In this document: piece by piece, positions 5,208-7,234 of the stretch
Layout of the letters: every line of letters starts with the position of its first letter
How positions within the stretch are numbered: position 1 is the stretch's first letter
Source: a bacterium
Lineage (GTDB): Bacteria; Krumholzibacteriota; Krumholzibacteria; LZORAL124-64-63
Reading direction: 5' to 3'
Length of the DNA: 7,234 bases
Assembly: GCA_030592025.1 (NCBI GenBank)
Contig: JAUUZX010000063.1
Span: 1-7,234, forward strand
Notes under the pieces: generated by a model
The model's input: the letters and a program-made list of their open reading frames with translations, nothing else
Told to the model about the DNA's origin: nothing
The model's database searches: none
Made by a program: the position numbers and the translations under genes

Positions 5208-5881
5208 CCGAACGGGGGGATTGGACGACCATGGAAACCAACAACAGCATCATCGAGTGGAGCGTCCAACCGGATCAGGGCATGGTCCAGGGACCCCTCG
5301 ACCTGAATTTCCTCGCGGGCCAGCGCATCTCCCTCAGCCTCCAGCCGGGGCAGATCGCCATGCTCATCCACGATGAGCATCTGCAGGCCGTGTACATGGA
5401 CGGCGTCCATCTGATGGCCGTGGGCGAGGGCAAGGGCGACGTGCCCCGCGACGGCCACCTCGTGTTCCTGGACGTGAGCGAGGGCCTGCAGGTGGCCTGG
5501 ACCAACGGCCAGCCCGCGCCCCTGGACGGCACCGCCGGCATCATCGGCAACTGCACCCTGGCCATCGCGGCGCCCGGCCGGTTCTACGAGACCTTCCTGG
5601 CCGGCACGTCGGAGTGGGACGAGGACTTCATCCGCCGCCTCGTGCGCCAGGCCTCGTCCGCCGCCCTGGAGCGGGCCCTTACGAACACCGACCCCGACGC
5701 CATGCACCTGCAGACGCGGCTGGCGAACCTGGCCCCGGCGGACCTGGACGAGGAGCTCGCGCCCCTGGGCCTGAGCTGCACCCGGACGGCCCTGTACACG
5801 GCCGCGCCACCGGTGGAGAATCTGGCTCCTGAATTGGCTCCGGACGTGACTGGACAATTCGAGGGTGTGCGGCATACTTGA
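5204..5881 (+). CDS. Divergent SPFH-domain-like protein
   Basis: SPFH (stomatin/prohibitin/flotillin/HflK-C) proteins form ring- or cage-like assemblies on membranes that organise proteases or membrane domains; some bacterial members related to YdjI-type proteins lack a membrane helix. This 225-residue protein fits that second type. It has a beta-rich segment at about 35-125 (GQRISLSLQPGQIAMLIHDE, AVYMDGVHLMAVGEG, HLVFLDV, LQVAWTNG, GIIGNCTLAIAAPGRFYETF), a helical stretch at about 136-188, and a closing strand GLSCTRTALYTAAPP at 189-203 that matches the 'YGL-x-L-x-x-x-x-I-x-x-P' end of SPFH domains. No transmembrane helix or signal peptide is seen. ATG 5204 overlaps the upstream stop as ATGA and has GGAAGGA just upstream; ATG 5231, behind a GGGGGGA, is an alternative start nine codons in. 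The family assignment rests on pattern, not on a search, and is moderate. The acidic loop WDED at 138-141 and the short C-terminal tail are unassigned. Confidence 0.65.
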   Translation: MTERGDWTTMETNNSIIEWSVQPDQGMVQGPLDLNFLAGQRISLSLQPGQIAMLIHDEHLQAVYMDGVHLMAVGEGKGDVPRDGHLVFLDVSEGLQVAWTNGQPAPLDGTAGIIGNCTLAIAAPGRFYETFLAGTSEWDEDFIRRLVRQASSAALERALTNTDPDAMHLQTRLANLAPADLDEELAPLGLSCTRTALYTAAPPVENLAPELAPDVTGQFEGVRHT

Positions 5882-5945
5882 CTGCGGCGGTCGGCTTGCC
5901 CTTCCGCCAACGTGCTGAGAACCACCCAGCAAAAGGCCGGATCCC

Positions 5946-7234
5946 ATGCGCCCACGCCGACTGTCGTCCCTTTCGTTCCCCTGCACCCTGGCCGTGCTCG
6001 TCGTCCTGACCTGCCTGACCTGGCTGCCCGGAAGCGCGTTTGCCGTCTTCGGTGACACCGCCGCCGATACCGTCATGTCGTCCACCCGCCTCGGCGAGAT
6101 CGTCATTGAGGGCAACACCCGCACGGACACGGCGCTCATCCTGCGCGAGATCGGCCTCACTCCTGGTCAGACGTTTGCCTACGACGACATGGACGCGGTC
6201 TGGGACCACCTCGAGGACTCGGGCTACTTCGCCTTCGTGGACATGGAATTCGATGACATGGATCCGGACGCCGTGGTGCTGCGCGTCTTCGTCGAGGAGG
6301 ACATGACCCTCGACTATGGCCCCCTCGCGCGCTACGACCGTCGCCACAAGTACCTGCTGGGCGCGCGCCTCACCGAACGCAACCTGCGCGGCTCCGGCGA
6401 GGTGCTCGAAGCCGCCGTTTCGGTGTACTACATCCAGCGCGGCGAGATCTCCTGGACCCGCCCCTGGTTCCTGGGCGTGGACGGCCTCAAGGCCCGGTTC
6501 GCCGCCGACGTCGAGCAGGCCGACTTCGTGTTCCGCCCCACGCGGTACCGCAAGTGGGACGCGGGCGTGCAGTTGCGCTGGAACTTCAGCGGGCCCTTCT
6601 ACGTGCTCGGCGGCTTCGACTACGGGTCCTTCGACCAGCACGACGACTACAACTGGGTCCTGCCTGATCGCGGCGAAGGGGAAGGCGCAAAGGTCGTCCA
6701 CGGGGCGGCCGTCGCCACCCACGGGATCCTGCGCGGAGCCGTCGGCGTGGACAGCCGGGACAACCGCTACTACCCCGGTCGGGGCGTGTACGTGGAAGGC
6801 GCCGTGAAGCGCTGGCTGAGCGACGACTTCGACAGCTATACTGAAACGTCGATCGACGCGCGATTCTTCGTGCCGGTGCCCATCGACAAGCACGTGCTGG
6901 CGCTGCGGGCCTGGGGACGCCGCGTCGACGGCCCGGCCCAACTCGACAACGTGCTCTACCTGGGCGGACCGGAATCCGTGCGCGGCTACAGGTTTGGCGG
7001 CCTGGAAGGTGACGAGTGCTACCTGCTGAGCGTGGAGTACCGGGTGCCGCTGTTTATCATGCCCATCAGCCCCCGCGGCGAGCTCATCGGCGCCGGCCTG
7101 CTGGAAAGCATGGCCCGCGGCGGCCCCCAGGCCCTGCGCGGCACCCGGCGCATCCTCACCTTGCTGGAGGAGGCCGAGGTGCTGCCGGATCATGTGCTGG
7201 AGGAGATCGCGGAGTTGCGCCACGCGTCGTGGTC
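5946..7234 (+). CDS. Second Omp85-superfamily outer-membrane protein, 3' end probably foreign
   Basis: The frame stays open to the window edge. A signal peptide (RPRR at 2-5, hydrophobic core at about 12-28, cleavage near AFA at 31-33) is followed by one POTRA domain at about 49-118 (LGEIVIEGNTRTDTALILRE, then LEDSGYFAFVDMEF). The barrel begins near 135 and carries the clear Omp85 signatures RDNRYYPGRG at 271-280 and GGPESVRGYRFGGLEGDE at 340-357, with VRGY matching the family's conserved VRGF/Y turn. YLLSVEYRVPLF at 359-370 is the typical next strand. From about residue 380 the sequence turns helical and no longer resembles a barrel; see the separate entry. True Omp85 sequence therefore ends at about 7085, and the last strands and terminal aromatic residue are missing. 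ATG 5946 has only a weak AAAAGG about ten bases upstream. The gene lies 64 bases after the SPFH-like gene and may belong to its operon. With one POTRA it is more like TamA-like or TPS-like accessory proteins than BamA. Confidence 0.78.
   Translation, partial: MRPRRLSSLSFPCTLAVLVVLTCLTWLPGSAFAVFGDTAADTVMSSTRLGEIVIEGNTRTDTALILREIGLTPGQTFAYDDMDAVWDHLEDSGYFAFVDMEFDDMDPDAVVLRVFVEEDMTLDYGPLARYDRRHKYLLGARLTERNLRGSGEVLEAAVSVYYIQRGEISWTRPWFLGVDGLKARFAADVEQADFVFRPTRYRKWDAGVQLRWNFSGPFYVLGGFDYGSFDQHDDYNWVLPDRGEGEGAKVVHGAAVATHGILRGAVGVDSRDNRYYPGRGVYVEGAVKRWLSDDFDSYTETSIDARFFVPVPIDKHVLALRAWGRRVDGPAQLDNVLYLGGPESVRGYRFGGLEGDECYLLSVEYRVPLFIMPISPRGELIGAGLLESMARGGPQALRGTRRILTLLEEAEVLPDHVLEEIAELRHASW
7086..7234 (+). 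other. In-frame tail resembling an enoyl-CoA hydratase C-terminus; probable second junction
   Basis: Residues from about 381 of the preceding frame read LLESMARGGPQALRGTRRIL and then LEEIAELRHASW. This is an amphipathic helical stretch. It resembles the C-terminal helices of enoyl-CoA hydratase/isomerase family proteins, where A-x-GGP-x-AL-x-x-x-K-x-x-L is followed by a segment ending E-x-x-x-x-x-R-S. The usual Lys is Arg here. An Omp85 barrel should instead continue with strands such as a G-x-x-x-F-x-D-A-G segment. Composition does not change, so if this is a join it links two GC-rich sources, possibly two loci of the same genome. The break lies somewhere in 7075-7105. The remaining hydratase gene would extend right of the window. 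A natural in-frame fusion is less likely because the barrel would be left incomplete. Confidence 0.45.

Noticed and set aside
5886..5908. GGCGG...CCGCC hairpin between the SPFH-like and second Omp85 genes as a terminator
   Set aside because: Only five outer pairs, a 13-base interior and no T-run; such pairings are expected by chance at this GC content.
5679..7223. 514-residue minus-strand open frame opposite the second Omp85 gene
   Set aside because: It is antisense to clear Omp85 motifs and shows no family features; stops are simply rare in such GC-rich DNA.

Overview
The window looks like a chimeric contig. About 550 bases of very AT-rich DNA, very roughly one quarter G+C, are joined to a long stretch of very GC-rich DNA, roughly two thirds G+C or more. 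The change is abrupt, falls on a GATC at 552-555, and cuts through two unrelated genes. The left piece resembles a small-genome, AT-rich bacterium of the Patescibacteria (CPR) kind. It holds the end of an unrecognised gene, the N-terminal zinc domain of a type IV prepilin peptidase that breaks off at an AT-rich heptamer array, and the first 33 codons of a four-helix-bundle (23S rRNA intervening-sequence-like) protein. The taxonomic suggestion rests on composition and gene style only.

The right piece (about 556 to 7085) comes from a Gram-negative bacterium with an outer membrane, since it carries two different Omp85-family genes. High-GC FCB-related or candidate phyla would fit, but nothing here fixes the lineage. 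On the minus strand, an Omp85-type outer-membrane protein (1019-2755) is followed by the 5' part of a MOP-superfamily lipid/polysaccharide flippase (552-1001), probably as an operon. On the plus strand, diverging from them, are an HSP20 small heat-shock protein (2964-3371), a fumarylacetoacetate-hydrolase-family enzyme (3498-4406) with a promoter that suggests leaderless transcription, an unrecognised 177-residue helical protein (4674-5207), an SPFH-like protein translationally coupled to it (5204-5881), and a second Omp85 protein (5946 onward).

At about 7080-7100 the reading frame of the second Omp85 protein changes from beta-barrel sequence to a helical tail resembling the C-terminus of an enoyl-CoA hydratase. 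This may be a second artificial join.

Most genes belong to known families. The part most open to new biology is the coupled pair of the unknown helical protein and the divergent SPFH-like protein just upstream of an Omp85 gene. I see no rRNA, tRNA, CRISPR array, transposase or phage module. The two compositional or gene-content breaks should be checked before any arrangement across them is taken as biology.
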